From the NCBI GenBank assembly GCA_023053575.1, contig JAKZAP010000016.1:6134046-6198045 (forward strand): DNA of 64,000 nucleotides. The letters are read 5' to 3'. Below, piece by piece: positions 9,821-20,293 of this stretch; the first letter of the stretch is position 1; the number at the start of each line of letters is the position of its first letter. The notes under the pieces were generated by a model. The model did no database searches. It saw nothing but the letters and a program-made list of their open reading frames with translations, and had not been told where the DNA came from. The stretch is from Branchinecta lynchi. Its lineage: Eukaryota; Arthropoda; Branchiopoda; Anostraca; Branchinectidae. A program made the translations under genes and the position numbers.

Positions 9821-12800
9821 GTAAGAATCGAATAGTAATCTATAGGTTCAACTTCGACTTAGTAGTACTGGCAGATCCGACCTCCTCGAAATTTTACATC
9901 ACATATTTTGGGCCATAGGTATTACAGGAAAACAGACGCCAGAGAAACGAAAAGTTTGAAGAGTACGTAAGAAATTATTTGCAACCCACCATTTTGAAAA
10001 GCGGAATAATAAAGAAAATAAAAAATTAAAAAAAGATCTTCTAGTACTGGGCAGTCAGTAATGTAAAGTTTCAAGAGTGTCGGGTCTTAGTAGCGTAGCT
10101 TAATGTGAAGGTGGATTTTAAATGTATGGGACTGTGTGTTCTCTTTTGTTACATTTCTAAGTCGTCAAAATTCAACAGCTCATGTGAATAGTAGAAAAGA
10201 TGATTATTCCACATTTGCTCGTCATGCGTAGAGGCGAAAGTAATAATATGATGTATTATACTGTTATAATATTATTATGATTGCCGTTATCATCAGTCCT
10301 ATGCGATGGGAAGGAGAAGAACGACTTGAGTGGACAGAAGAAAATTAATTTAGTTTATTTTTTCTTTGACGGTGCAGTTTTATGTAAAATGGTAAACAAA
10401 TACTAAAAACAAAAATTCAACCGTAATTAGAAGCCCTTACGGACCAACTTTAAGTAGTTGACTTTAATCACCATATGTGGACGAAAACACACATCTACTT
10501 TACTGTTCATGAGAATACTTTTTTTTTTAGTTAAACTGAAGAATCAACTTGTTTTTGGGATCCCAAAACGTAAGTGGAGGAATATCTATGACATCGCAAA
10601 AGTTGTCCGTCTGTCCGCCCGTCCGTCTGTAAGCACGATAACTCTCTATTTTGATGAAACTTGGCGTGAGGATTCTTTCGTAAGTAAGTCAGGAAGTTTT
10701 CGTCAAAATAGACATAATAATAATAGATTTATTGCCCATCATAATGCACTAACGTACAAAAAGACGGAGTAATTAAATGAAGAAGAAGAAAAAGAACAAG
10801 AAACACCAGGGGCGTTTCTAAGGGGGTTTGTGGGGGGGGGGGGTACCACCACCCCTCGAAGCGTCTGGAATTGCATTCATATCAGTCGCATGTTTGGAGA
10901 GGCAGGCTATTTCTAGTCCTTCAGACAAGAGGTTTTTTAATAATATTTTGTCAGAATAAGAAGTATGATTGTTAGATCTAAACTTCCACGACCGACAGAT
11001 GATTGACAGACAGATCTTGAATCTCTCGATTCAAGTAAAAATCAGGCTGATTTTGCTTGTGTTACTTTTACTTTTTGATTTTACTTTTTCTGTTACTTGT
11101 TACTTATAATTACCTTTCCGATAATTTGATAGTTTCATGTAAAAATCCTTTTTTTTAGTAGTAAAGTATTTAATGATAAGAATTTTTCTCCGGTACGAGG
11201 TTTAACAATAAATCGGCTTCGTAAGCAATGAGAGAAGATTAAATGACGGGTCTGATTATTGCAACACGCCATTTGAGTTTTCTTTTGTGTTTGAACTCTA
11301 AATTCAGAACAAGTCAACTCCGTTTAACTTTTTTGTTTTGATGATCAGTACTTCTTTTTTGGAAAGTCTCGAACAAGCACATTGTCCAACTTCCAGCTAA
11401 ATGTCTCAAATTTTTCTGGAATCGTCGTGAACAAAGACAGACGGGCAGATCCTGCTAAGTGGCCCTTTCCTTTATTTGGGATCCGAAAAGGCAGTCTGCC
11501 TTTCCACAGGATTCCACAGAATTTGCCTGCGGGGCCTTTCATAGTAGGCTCCATTTACTGGAAAGTCGCGTCATTTCTTTCGGATTTTAGGCTTGAAATT
11601 TCGGGGCTTGTGCCGCATTAAAAGCTATATAGAATTTGCTGTGGGGTAGTAGAGTTCTGCCCCCCAAAAGTCATGGCCTACTTCAAAAATTTCGCCTGCG
11701 GCGCTCATTTTCGTTCTGTCAGATATAGAGTTTTGCGGGTATAGTGCTGTGTTTCTTGGCTATTGTTACTAACTGGTATGACTCTTGGGCCTTCCGGACA
11801 TCTGCCAGTCTTATATTTTAAGATACTCACCTCCCAGGGCCGAGCCCTTCAAATCGCTTCTGAGCTAAGAGTTACAACTAGACTTCTAATCTTCAGTCTA
11901 CAACGCTAGCAGTTATCACGAATATTATCACATATGAGACGAAAAGTTGACACGGGCGGCAGGGCGCCAGCAGGTGCCTTGCCCCCCCCCCCCCCTCGAG
12001 TTTCGGCTAGCGATGCCCCTGAGAAAGACTATGACTTATAGGGGTAACACACACATGCTGAATTTATATCTCAACTTGGTTTTCACAGATGATTAGCTAT
12101 TTGGCCTTAGTCTGTTTATGAATTTCGATATTAAAAATGTTCAAGGAGTCTGGCGAAGACTGGACCTGGCAAAGACAAGACCCAGTTGTCTAGATCAACC
12201 ACTCCTGAGCATATAAATAATAAAGCTATAATAGAACAATGAATTATCAAGTCAAGATCAAGCTTTACAATTTCTCTTTAGAATTGCTTCTTGCAGACTA
12301 ATAGGGTTTCCGATTTCACCAATAATCCTTTTTAAAATGGTTAAACTTTATTATCAAACAAATCAAATAATTTTCTTGGATTTTTGGGATCCCGTCGAAA
12401 CCTTTGGTCTTGTCATCTTGAATTTGACTGCACTGAACTATTTCGACTTCGCTAAGAGATGTTTTATTTGTTCATCTTGGGCTCTACTATAGCCTACTCT
12501 TGCTAACTAACTATTCGTGCTAGCCCGTGTCCCTAGCGAAGAGCTGGAAATGCCATCACAGCTGGCCCCAACCAACGCTGTTGATTGGTTGACACAGGAT
12601 TTGAGTCTTCGTTCGGGTGACGTTTCTCAGTCTTCCCGAGGTTCACTGGCGTGTTTTGGATTTTGTCATGTAGAGTATTGACCTTCAGAATATGTGCTGC
12701 TTGCCGGAAAAGAAAAAATTCAACAAAGTGTACGTTTCAATGGCCAATGAAGCGAAGCACCGGAAATGTTCAATTCCTGATTGTAAGGTCACTTCTGAAA

Positions 12801-13252
12801 CAAATCTCTTCTGAACAAATCCAGCTTTTCCGTGCAAAAAAATAATTCGCAATCGCTTATCGTTGTACTTTGCTAAATATTTCAAGTCCTCCCCCTCCCC
12901 CCGAGTACCCCACGGCAAATCTGAAAAAACATGTTCGTTCGACAAACAGATTGTATGAATAGCGGAGTAACAAAGTATCGAACTTTCGTTGGGCCTTCAA
13001 GTGTATTTAAGTGAATAAGTAATGGGTAACTAGACTGCCGCGAACTAGACGCTTTTCGCTTGAGACTGGAAATGTCGAAATTCCAGTACACAACTGCCCA
13101 ACCCTGATCGTCAGTCCTAACCACAAGATGTGGCTGAATTAAAAAAAAATATTCAAAGTATTCATTTATATATACTGATATATCAGATTATATGTAATGG
13201 TTATATATATATATATCAGATTATATATACTGGTATATCATATCAGATAGTA

Positions 13253-13290
<38 letters not shown>

Positions 13291-16200
13291 TTACTACCTG
13301 ACCGTAAAACATTCATCCGCTGTCCCCAGCTTCATAGCGAAAAATAAATACAAACAAGGACATTACCAGAGAAATTTTAGTCGTGTCCCATCTGGCTTTT
13401 TTTAATAGAGCCTTTTTTATGTTTAAATATTTTTTTTTAGGTTGGTGTGTCTTGCATTGCCTGCTGGCTTTGCTGTACGTGGCAGCAGGAGGCCCAGTCA
13501 GCAAACGCAATGTCGAATCCGCGAGGGATGAGGTATGAAATCTTCTTTATTTTTGTATTTACTATTCATACCAAAAAAGCATGTTTCCAATTTTTTTTTA
13601 ATTTTTGTTCTTCTGTTTTTTCAAACATTCGGAAGCGGAGCTCAAGGTAATATTGAATTCTTCGATTTCCTAACTAGACCTGGGACCTGGTATATATATG
13701 CCAGGAGATCTGTCTTGTTGGGGACACGGAACGATACTGCATTGAGCTTTCTTAAAGTTTAACTGAAAAGGCAAATTATTTTTGTATCATTTAACTGAAT
13801 TCTTTGGATTCTGCTAAGGGATTTTTCGATTTTCCACTATCTGCTCTAGCAGTGATTTCTAGAATATCTACATCCGTCCCCACAACACAAATTCTACTAT
13901 GACGCGGAAAATTTGAATCTCAACACAAACACGGCTTTTCATTGGCCAGTGCTGATTTCGGTGAAGACTGCATAATGGCAGAACACAAATTTTCGTAAAT
14001 CTTTTTCATCAAGCATAAAACACCGTGTCGTGAATTATTCCCCTTCCCTCTCCTTAGCTACGGCCAATCCGGTGAAATGATTTCAGTCAGAGTTAAGACT
14101 CAGGAGTTTGCTGTTTACCGGCTCGACTAGCGACAGTCTGTTTACTTTTCCTTGTTTTTTGTTTGTGCTGTAAGATAATAAAAGTGACCTTTTTGTATGA
14201 ATTTATGTTGAAGAGAAAAGACACGACACACCGATACAAGCACGTAGAGTACCACAAATCCGACATGAAATTCCACTATTCGACTATCGGTTATTCGGGA
14301 ATAGCGCAGCAACGAAGTAATGCATTTTCATCGGGTCTTCAGGCCTATCTAAGTGAATAAGTGATGGGTAACTAGGTTGTCCTATCTCAGGCCTTTTCGG
14401 TTAAACTTTAAGTAAGTACGTTTTATAGATATTTACGCAAACAATTTAAAGCTGTACTCGAGCTGAAAAAGTCTCTTTCTACGGCTTATTTAAAGCGATG
14501 CGTAACGAGTTTACAATTGTTGCGTTTTTGCAGAGCTGGATCAGCATTTTGTCGTTTTTTGCAGCTAGCATGGTATCTGATAATACGGTAATTCGCGCTT
14601 CTAGAAGCTACCCGAAAAGAAATAGTTACATCCACTCACATAACAAGTGTCGTTCTTCTTTCCCACCAATTAACTGACTATTCTGTCAGTTACCACGGCC
14701 AGGACCGTGTATTTCAATATCAGACACTACGGTAACTGACCCGATCCTCAGTAACTGCAAAAACAGTTTCTGACCGTGGTATCAGATACCATGAATGAAT
14801 GAATTTATTACGTGATTTAGCCTTACGGCATTTCACAACTAACAAAGAAAGAAAACTAAATATCTAAAATAAACTACAAATCACATAAATTTGTACAAAC
14901 AACTAATAAAAAAAAAAAAAAAAAAAAAAAAATAATATTCATTGTGAATTCCATTATCAAACACGAAAAAGCACATACTTTTAAATCAAATCATAATCGG
15001 TATGTGCAAACTATTACCTTGACATAATTCATTGCGCTTATATACGCTCAATGCAATATCGATTTTTGGCCCCCAAAAAGCAGCTAACCTTGCTTGGCGC
15101 GCAAGTGCTTTAAGAAGGAAATATGAAAGAAAGAAAGAAAGACTTTCATGGTTACACAATCAAATCTCCAATTAGTGTCAACAAAAATATTTACACTATG
15201 TCAATACACTTATTTTTCTATTTTTCTTTAAACTAGGAGACGACCAACTAAGTGTTTGTGTAGGAAGTAGTCGAAGATTGCCGAATAAAGACCGATTTAA
15301 CAAAGTTTGCCTGCGGCTCTTTCTTCCTACCCTATTTCGATTTAGTTGAAGTGTGCATTATTTATGTGCGGTTTAAGCTGTAACGTTTTAGAACTGATGA
15401 CGTTAATATTTCTTGAGCCTGCCGGTGCTCTGATTTTAGCCAGTCGTATATTTTGAAGTCCTTTCCCACCCATGCCGAAGCCCTTCGAACCGCCCCTACT
15501 GCTTTCCACTGAACAGCAATTCTCCCATTGCCTGTGTATCCAGCATCTTAATTACCTTCTTGCTTTCAGGCCAGCAGCGATGAGATGATGCATTCCAACT
15601 ATGATGAATCAGATCTGCTACACAAGAAACGGCAGACTTACGCTCCAGCCCCTATGCCCGCCTACCCGGCACCAGCACCAGCTTATGCAGCACCTGCACC
15701 TATGGCACCATATGCTCCTTCTCCGTACCCTGCTCCGATGGCACCAGCATACCCAGCACCGGCCCCAGCATACGCGGCACCTGCACCTGCACCAGCACAC
15801 GCGGCACCTGCACCAGCACACGCGGCACCTGCACCAGCATACGCGGCGCCTGCTCCAGCTCCAGTATATGCACCTCCTGCACCACCAGCGTATGCACCTC
15901 CAGCTCCTATGTACGCGCCGCCTGCGCCACCAGCGTACGCGCCACCTGCACCACCAATGCCTGCTCCACCTGCCCCACCAGCTTATGCCCCTCCAGCTCC
16001 TATGTACGCTCCGCCTTCCCCAGCACCGGCTCCTGCTCCGATGGCACCAGCTTATCCAGCGCCTGCTCCAGCATATGCGGCTCCAGCTCCTGCTCCGATT
16101 GCACCAGCTTATCCAACTGCCATGGCCCCATATGCACCTCCTGCACCTCCAGCTCCTATGTACGCGCCGCCTACGCCACCAGCATACGCCCCACCTGTAC

Positions 16201-17376
16201 CCCCAATGCCTGCTCCACCTGCCCCACCAGCTTATGCCCCTCCAGCTCCTATGTACGCTCCACCTTCACCACCAGCGTACGCTCCACCTGCCCCACCGGC
16301 TTATCCACCTCCAGCTCCTATGTACGCTTCACCTGCACCGCCAGCATACGCTCCTCCAGCTCCTATGTATGCGCCGCCTCCGCCACCAGCATACGCACCA
16401 CCTGCCCCACCGGCACCTGCCCCACCTACCCCACCAGCGTATGCCCCTCCAGCACCTATGCATGCTCCACCTTCCCCACCAGCCTACGCTCCACCTGCCG
16501 CACCAACTTATGCACCTCCAGCTCCTATGTATGCTCCACCTGCTCCACCAGCATACGCCCCACCAGCACCTCCCGCCTATTCACCACCGGCACCTCCCGC
16601 CTATGCCCCACCAGCCCCTCCCGCCTATGCACCACCAGCTCCTCCCGCCTATGCACCACCAGCACCTCCCGCCTATGCACCACCAACCCCTCCCGCCTAT
16701 GCACCACCAGAGTACGAGGCACCAGCTTACTCCGCTTACGCTATGCCAGCATACCCTTCATACTACGAGTCTCCCTACGAAGCCTACGAAACACCATACT
16801 ACGAAGCTCCAGCATACGAAAGCTACCCGGTAAGCAACTGCTAGCCTCTCACTGTAATTCCCCCCTCTCCCAACTTTCGATGGTGCTAAACAGGGTCTAT
16901 CAGCCATAATTCTATTTGGCGATATTTCGCTTGAAAAGGGGTCTTGTTCAGGCCGTACTGTAGCAGAGAATTTAAACTTAGGTGTTCTGGATCCGTTTAG
17001 CATGATCGAACACGTTTCCGAGTCAGCTTGGGCTGAAGGAATGCCCCCCCCCCCCTCATTCACAGAAGCACTCCCTTCATATTCGATAGTGCTAAGCGGA
17101 CAAATCAGCTGAAATGTGTGTCGGCGACACTGTCCTTCTTGGCAGGGAGCCTTTTCAGGCCATAGTTCCTTTTCTTTGAGGTTGTTCTGCAACAACGATC
17201 TTACATCGTGCTGTTGAGGAGCCACCATCTGTGATTCTTTCCTTTATACTATATGCAACTGTGCTTTACCCTTCACCCTATGGAGCACACGCTATTCTGC
17301 TGTATTGTCATATTTGTTTTCTTTCCAGGCTCCGTATGCACCAGCACACCCAGCACCAGCACCATATGGCCGCTAG
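9808..17376 (+). CDS. Secreted Pro/Ala/Tyr-rich repeat protein (four exons)
   Basis: The spliced frame joins 9808-9820, 13441-13532, 15570-16829 and 17329-17376: 1413 nt, 470 residues and TAG. All introns are GT-AG and all junctions keep frame. Residues 1-21 (MLPKGWCVLHCLLALLYVAAG) form a signal peptide encoded across exons 1 and 2. A propeptide follows with Lys-Arg at 26-27 and Lys-Lys-Arg at 54-56, and the mature chain would start at Gln57. Residues 57 to about 410 repeat PAYAPPAPMYAPP-like units. The C-terminal part is Tyr/Glu-rich (YESPYEAYETPYYEAP) and ends PAPAPYGR. The mature chain has no Cys and no Lys or Arg before the final Arg. Secretion and processing are inferred from these signals. 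The role is probably an extracellular structural or adhesive material, or a cnidarian capsule-type protein, cross-linkable through Tyr. No specific homologue is recognised. Confidence 0.8.
9966..10030 (-). repeat. LINE-type 3' tail (copy 3)
   Basis: In reverse it reads TTTATTATTCCGCTTTTCAA, then AATGGTGGGTTGCAAATAA. This is the same family as 1613-1685 and 3840-3912. Confidence 0.5.
10553..12412 (-). mobile_element. F1 element (copy 1), interrupted
   Basis: It starts with the palindrome TTTTGGGATCCCAAAA (10553-10568), then GTCCGTCTGTCCGCCCGTCC and TTTTGATGAAACTTGG. It ends GGGATCCCGTCGAAACC then TTTGGTCTTGT at 12412, the reverse of the F1 5' terminus. The two halves are separated by a retroelement tail (about 10717-10795) and the hAT-like element 10807-12021. 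F1 sequence resumes at about 12029 with ATGACTTATAGGGGTAA. Confidence 0.7.
10807..12021. mobile_element. hAT-like non-autonomous element
   Basis: It begins CAGGGGCGTTTCTA and ends GCTAGCGATGCCCCTG, with a 7-bp perfect terminal inversion. The flanks are AGAAACAC (10799-10806) and AGAAAGAC (12022-12029), an 8-bp duplication with one mismatch. Each end is followed by a G or C homopolymer run. Part of the interior (about 11650-11870) resembles the outer part of the 6315-9090 element. No transposase is visible. Confidence 0.75.
13160..13290. repeat. TA-rich microsatellite
   Basis: Long (TA)n runs are broken by ATCAGATTATATATACTGG. It lies about 150 bases upstream of coding exon 2. Confidence 0.9.
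13441..13532 (+). CDS. PAY-rich protein, coding exon 2
   Basis: The exon follows TTTTTTTTTAG and ends GATGAG before the donor GTATGA. It completes Gly5 and encodes WCVLHCLLALLYVAAG, the hydrophobic core of the signal peptide, then GPVSKRNVESARDE with the first dibasic site. It ends in phase 0. Confidence 0.75.
13756..14407. mobile_element. TTAA-flanked MITE, family 2
   Basis: It is flanked by TTAA at 13752-13755 and 14408-14411. The ends AGTTTAACTGAAAAGGC and GCCTTTTCGGTTAAACT are inverted repeats. Related copies lie at about 41478-41866 and 57135-58215. A TTAA target is typical of piggyBac- and Kolobok-type transposition. Confidence 0.75.
14560..14785. repeat. Palindromic repeat built on CCATGGTATCTG words
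   Basis: CATGGTATCTGATAATACGG, GTCAGTTACCACGGCC and TGACCGTGGTATCAGATACC alternate in both orientations. The same words are seen at 51630-52030. It may be a foldback MITE family. Confidence 0.55.
14790..14935 (-). repeat. Retroelement 3' tail with poly(A/T) run
   Basis: GAATGAATTTATTACGTGAT then TTAGCCTTACGGCATTTCAC is followed by A-rich sequence and an A run at about 14907-14932. Related tails occur near 10717, 32765, 36720, 41000 and 54117. Confidence 0.5.
15254..15500 (-). mobile_element. Truncated hAT-like copy (same family as 6315-9090)
   Basis: The reverse complement starts AGTAGGGGCGGTTCGAAG and follows 6315-6790 (CTTCAAAATATACGACTGGC, GTTCTAAAACGTTAC). It is cut within the GGAAGTAGTCGAAGATTGCC block. 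Only one end is present. Confidence 0.65.
15570..16829 (+). CDS. PAY-rich protein, coding exon 3 (repeat domain)
   Basis: It follows TTGCTTTCAG and starts in phase 0 with ASSDEMMHSNYDESDLLHKKR. It then encodes QTYAPAPMPAYPAP and hundreds of residues of Ala/Pro/Tyr/Met repeats in units of about 9-18 residues such as APPAPPAYAPPAPMY. The end is tyrosine- and glutamate-rich. It stops at TACCCG before the donor GTAAGC. Reading through the donor would add VSNC and a TAG at 16842-16844, so intron retention gives a different C-terminus with a Cys. Confidence 0.85.
16830..17328 (+). other. Intron 3 of the PAY-rich protein gene
   Basis: The 499-bp GT-AG intron ends TTTTCTTTCCAG. It carries two diverged copies of a block (about 16868-16955 and 17065-17160) with CTTTCGATGGTGCTAA, then a CAG...TTTTCAGGCC end, distantly like R4. 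C and G runs are also present. Confidence 0.6.
17329..17376 (+). CDS. PAY-rich protein, last coding exon
   Basis: It follows TTTCTTTCCAG. In the frame set by exon 3 it encodes APYAPAHPAPAPYGR and TAG. The matching composition confirms that the intron is real. The final Gly-Arg could be a C-terminal amidation signal. Confidence 0.8.
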   Translation, partial: APYAPAHPAPAPYGR

Positions 17377-17470
17377 CCTCAATCCGAACTTCGAACGGAG
17401 TCTGAATTGTAGAATTTGTGAAACGATGGAGCACCTGATTTTCATTAAATTATTATTTTTTAATAGTCCT
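17377..17470 (+). terminator. 3' UTR and poly(A) signal of the PAY-rich gene
   Basis: ATTAAA at 17444-17449 lies 68 bases after the stop, the usual spacing for a short 3' UTR. Confidence 0.55.
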
Positions 17471-17625
17471 GTTTTTTCTGCCCCACCCACCCAGCACCAC
17501 CAGCCCAATCTGATTCTTTCATCAGCTCTAGAGCAAACTAAATCTAGAGGGTAATGCGAAGACCTATCCTTCCCATGCATCAAAAATGGGCCTCCGTCGC
17601 AGCGCCGCCCAGTTCGCTTCGCGAG

Positions 17626-18531
17626 CAGGGCTGCCAAATTTTTTGAATTATTGTATAATTTTTTTCTCGAAAATGTGCTTTTTGTGTCATCTTTAACTAA
17701 AAATGTTCCAAATATGTCATAATTTGCATCAGATTTAATGGTAAATTTTTTCTTCTAAGTTATGAACGTATTATTTTCTATGAATTAGTTCGAAAAGGGA
17801 AAGTTCAAGACCCCGGTAGGAGCGTTTTAGCTGTTTAGTCCTCGAACAAAAAAAAATCTTTTGTCCGAGGCTTCGAACTGAGCGAGGCATTGAGCAGGAC
17901 TTTCTTCCCCCTTCCAACACCCAGTGAATTCTTCTATGGCGAAAAGACCTTCGATTCTCCTACCAGAAACAAAATAACAAGAGCAATCTTTGTCCATTAT
18001 CTGTGAAAATAAAACGCAGAAAAGAATAAACAAGACCGAAATCGGAAGACAACCCTAAACAAGAATGCACTTCGGTTGCGCACGAACTTTTCGGAGTGAG
18101 TTGGTTAAGTTTCGACTTCAAATCAGTGCAAATGTCCGATCTTCTTATTCCAAATCCTCAGAAGCAACCGCTCTATCTTGAAGAACCTACGCCCTTGCGC
18201 AGACTAGGAAACTAATTTAGCCGAGAACTCTGCTAAGAATTTCTGCGCTGTTTATCAAATGGGCACCATTTTAAGCCATTCTTCACCTCGTAGTGAAATA
18301 CGGGTGTGGTTGGAACGGCTTTTCTTAGGTAAGGAAGTTGAAATTTGTTTTTTCTTCTATTCCAAACGCTAATAGTTTCAAAAATAAGACCATATAATTA
18401 AATTGTGCCATTTCTATGGAAATTGTGTAATTTTTATCGATTGTATCAGCTTTTTCAACGACTGTGCCATTGTATCACGTAACATCAAAATGCGTCATTT
18501 TGACATAAAATGTGTCAATTTGGCACCCGTA
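17626..18531. mobile_element. hAT-like element with CAGGGCTGCCAAAT end
   Basis: It begins CAGGGCTGCCAAATTT and ends AATTTGGCACCCGTA, related inverted ends. It is flanked by a perfect 8-bp duplication TTCGCGAG (17618-17625 and 18532-18539). Subterminal GTGTCAT and TGACACA words recur inside both ends, like transposase-binding repeats. The 906-bp interior has no transposase. Confidence 0.75.
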
Positions 18532-18782
18532 TTCGCGAGAGAACCTTCAGCAAACTGTTCGTATTTTGCTCTGGATCAGAGCCTGCACTCGTTGACGATT
18601 GGTCGAATTTCAGTAGGAATGTTCGTGTCCGTTAGCGGAGCTAGTGTCGCTGCGATTTGACTGTGCGTCACTTTTTCAAAGTTCGTTCTAGAGTTATTTT
18701 GCTCTGGTCAGCTCCCAACAGTGTTTAATGGCTCAAAACTGGTCAATCTGCTCGAAGTTTGTTTCGGCTATATCTTCGTTAA

Positions 18783-19138
18783 AGGACACCTCGCACTACA
18801 TAGTGTTTCGGCTAAGATGTTCTCAGATAGTTGACGACTCTACAACACAGCTATGCTTACAGAAAATTACAGACGGCTTCGGCTGTTTTTAGCCTCTTTC
18901 CATCCCTTAGACGACAATCTTGGCAAATTGTCATAACCGTTCTCCGGACGAATAAGCTCCTTGGAAACAATGATAGGGTGCATGATGTGTCACGTAAATA
19001 GAAAAACGTGGCAAGTTTGGTAATCAGTCTATTGCCATCAGAGGAGATATGATACACTTATGAAGTGAAGAATCTCGAGAATGGGAATGGACGGAAATAC
19101 TACTGAAGCAGAATGAATTACTAGCAGTAACGTGTCCT
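18783..19138. mobile_element. TTAA-flanked MITE, family 1 (copy A)
   Basis: It is flanked by TTAA at 18779-18782 and 19139-19142, with ends AGGACACC and GTGTCCT. The interior (CTTACAGAAAATTACAGACG, then GCTTCGGCTGT) matches 31673-31976 closely. Confidence 0.8.
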
Positions 19139-19142
19139 TTAA

Positions 19143-20290
19143 CCTGTCCGGTCGAAGATCGTAAGTTCAGATTTTTGTTTGTTGCCGGAAGTTGATCATT
19201 GCAAAGGATTGTCGACATATCGCCAAAACTACATTTTTAGTCCGGCCCTTTAGACGCATCCCCTGACTCAGTTGCGTCCTGCCACCAAGCCACCACAGCT
19301 TAATCATACAGGTGATTAAGCTGTATAAGTTACGAACCCGGTAAAATTGACATAATCGGTACCTGATTTTGACCCATTTTTGTCTTCTTCTAAAAACACA
19401 GCGAGCTGTCTTCAAAAAGCTATAGTGTAAAAAGTGCATAATATGTACAAACTTAAGTCTAAAGAGCAAATTTGTGTCGCGTTTTTTTCTCTTCATTTTT
19501 TTTTTCTTCAGGGATACGCCTTTTACCTCTGGGGGACTTCCAGTTTTGCAAACGGCCTCAAAAATGCGCCGACAAAAAACGCCGCTGTCGCTTAGCGATA
19601 ACGTCAGTAACGGCTGTAAAAAAGTTTAATCCGCCTTTTTTCTTGCAATATTTAACGATCCCAAGACTACCTATTAAACCACAGAGCTGTCTGGCAAAAA
19701 AAAAGGGGCCATCCAGGGTAAAGTAAATATGAAGTACATTTGTTCTGAATTTACAGCAAAAAAAAGTAGGCTAGTTTTCACGTCATGACACTTGCTTATT
19801 TCTGAAGTACTCGAACATTAGAAGTAAAAGCTTGGTAAAAGTTATGTAGAGCAACCAGCTGAAGTTACTGCTAAATGGTCGAGAACAAGACCTAAATAAA
19901 TTCCAATTAAAGTACCGAGCTCAGTAACTGCGTTGAACCAAATAATGAATTCGTACTACCGAAAAACTAAAAAAAAAAAAAAGGAACAGATCGAGAGCGG
20001 TAAAACAACCGAACGCCGGAGTGGAATAAAAATCTTATTAGGACCACCTAAAACAACCTAATTTCACAAGTCTGGTAATAGATACGGACTAAACAAAAAT
20101 CCGGTGAATTACCGAATTCGGTCACTAATCAGAACTATATGAAACTGATTAATGATCGAATTATGAAACGAACTGACCAAATGCGATAGAACAGACACGG
20201 AGTTGAGAAAAGTCCGGTGAATTACCGAATTTGCTAACGAATGAGACCAAACTAGACCTGCGTTGCCTGGGCAACGTGAAGTGTTGCAGC
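19143..20290. other. Intergenic stretch, nothing firmly recognised
   Basis: It is A/T-rich sequence with repeated short words such as GGTGAATTACCGAATT at about 20105 and 20218. I see no coding exon. Confidence 0.35.
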
Positions 20291-20293
20291 AAC

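Larger units (their letters stand above)
9821..13440 (+). other. Intron 1 of the PAY-rich protein gene
   Basis: The 3.6-kb GT-AG intron is filled with transposons. They are a reversed LINE-type tail (about 9966-10030), an F1 element (10553-12412) split by a retroelement tail and a hAT-like element, and a TA-rich microsatellite near 13160-13290. The stretch 12413-13150 holds nothing I recognise, apart from GTGAATAAGTAATGGGTAACTAGAC near 13010, which belongs to the second TTAA MITE family. Confidence 0.7.
13533..15569 (+). other. Intron 2 of the PAY-rich protein gene
   Basis: The 2.0-kb GT-AG intron holds a TTAA MITE (13756-14407), palindromic GGTATCTGATA repeats (about 14560-14785), a retroelement tail (14790-14935) and a truncated hAT-like copy (15254-15500). 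Its 3' end is CCTTCTTGCTTTCAG. Confidence 0.7.

Noticed and set aside
15601..16833. A second long + frame (410 codons) and minus frames across the PAY repeat domain
   Set aside because: They arise because the GCN/CCN-rich repeat lacks stops in other frames. The translations are His/Leu/Gln low-complexity with no start or splice support. The 15585 frame fits the flanking exons.
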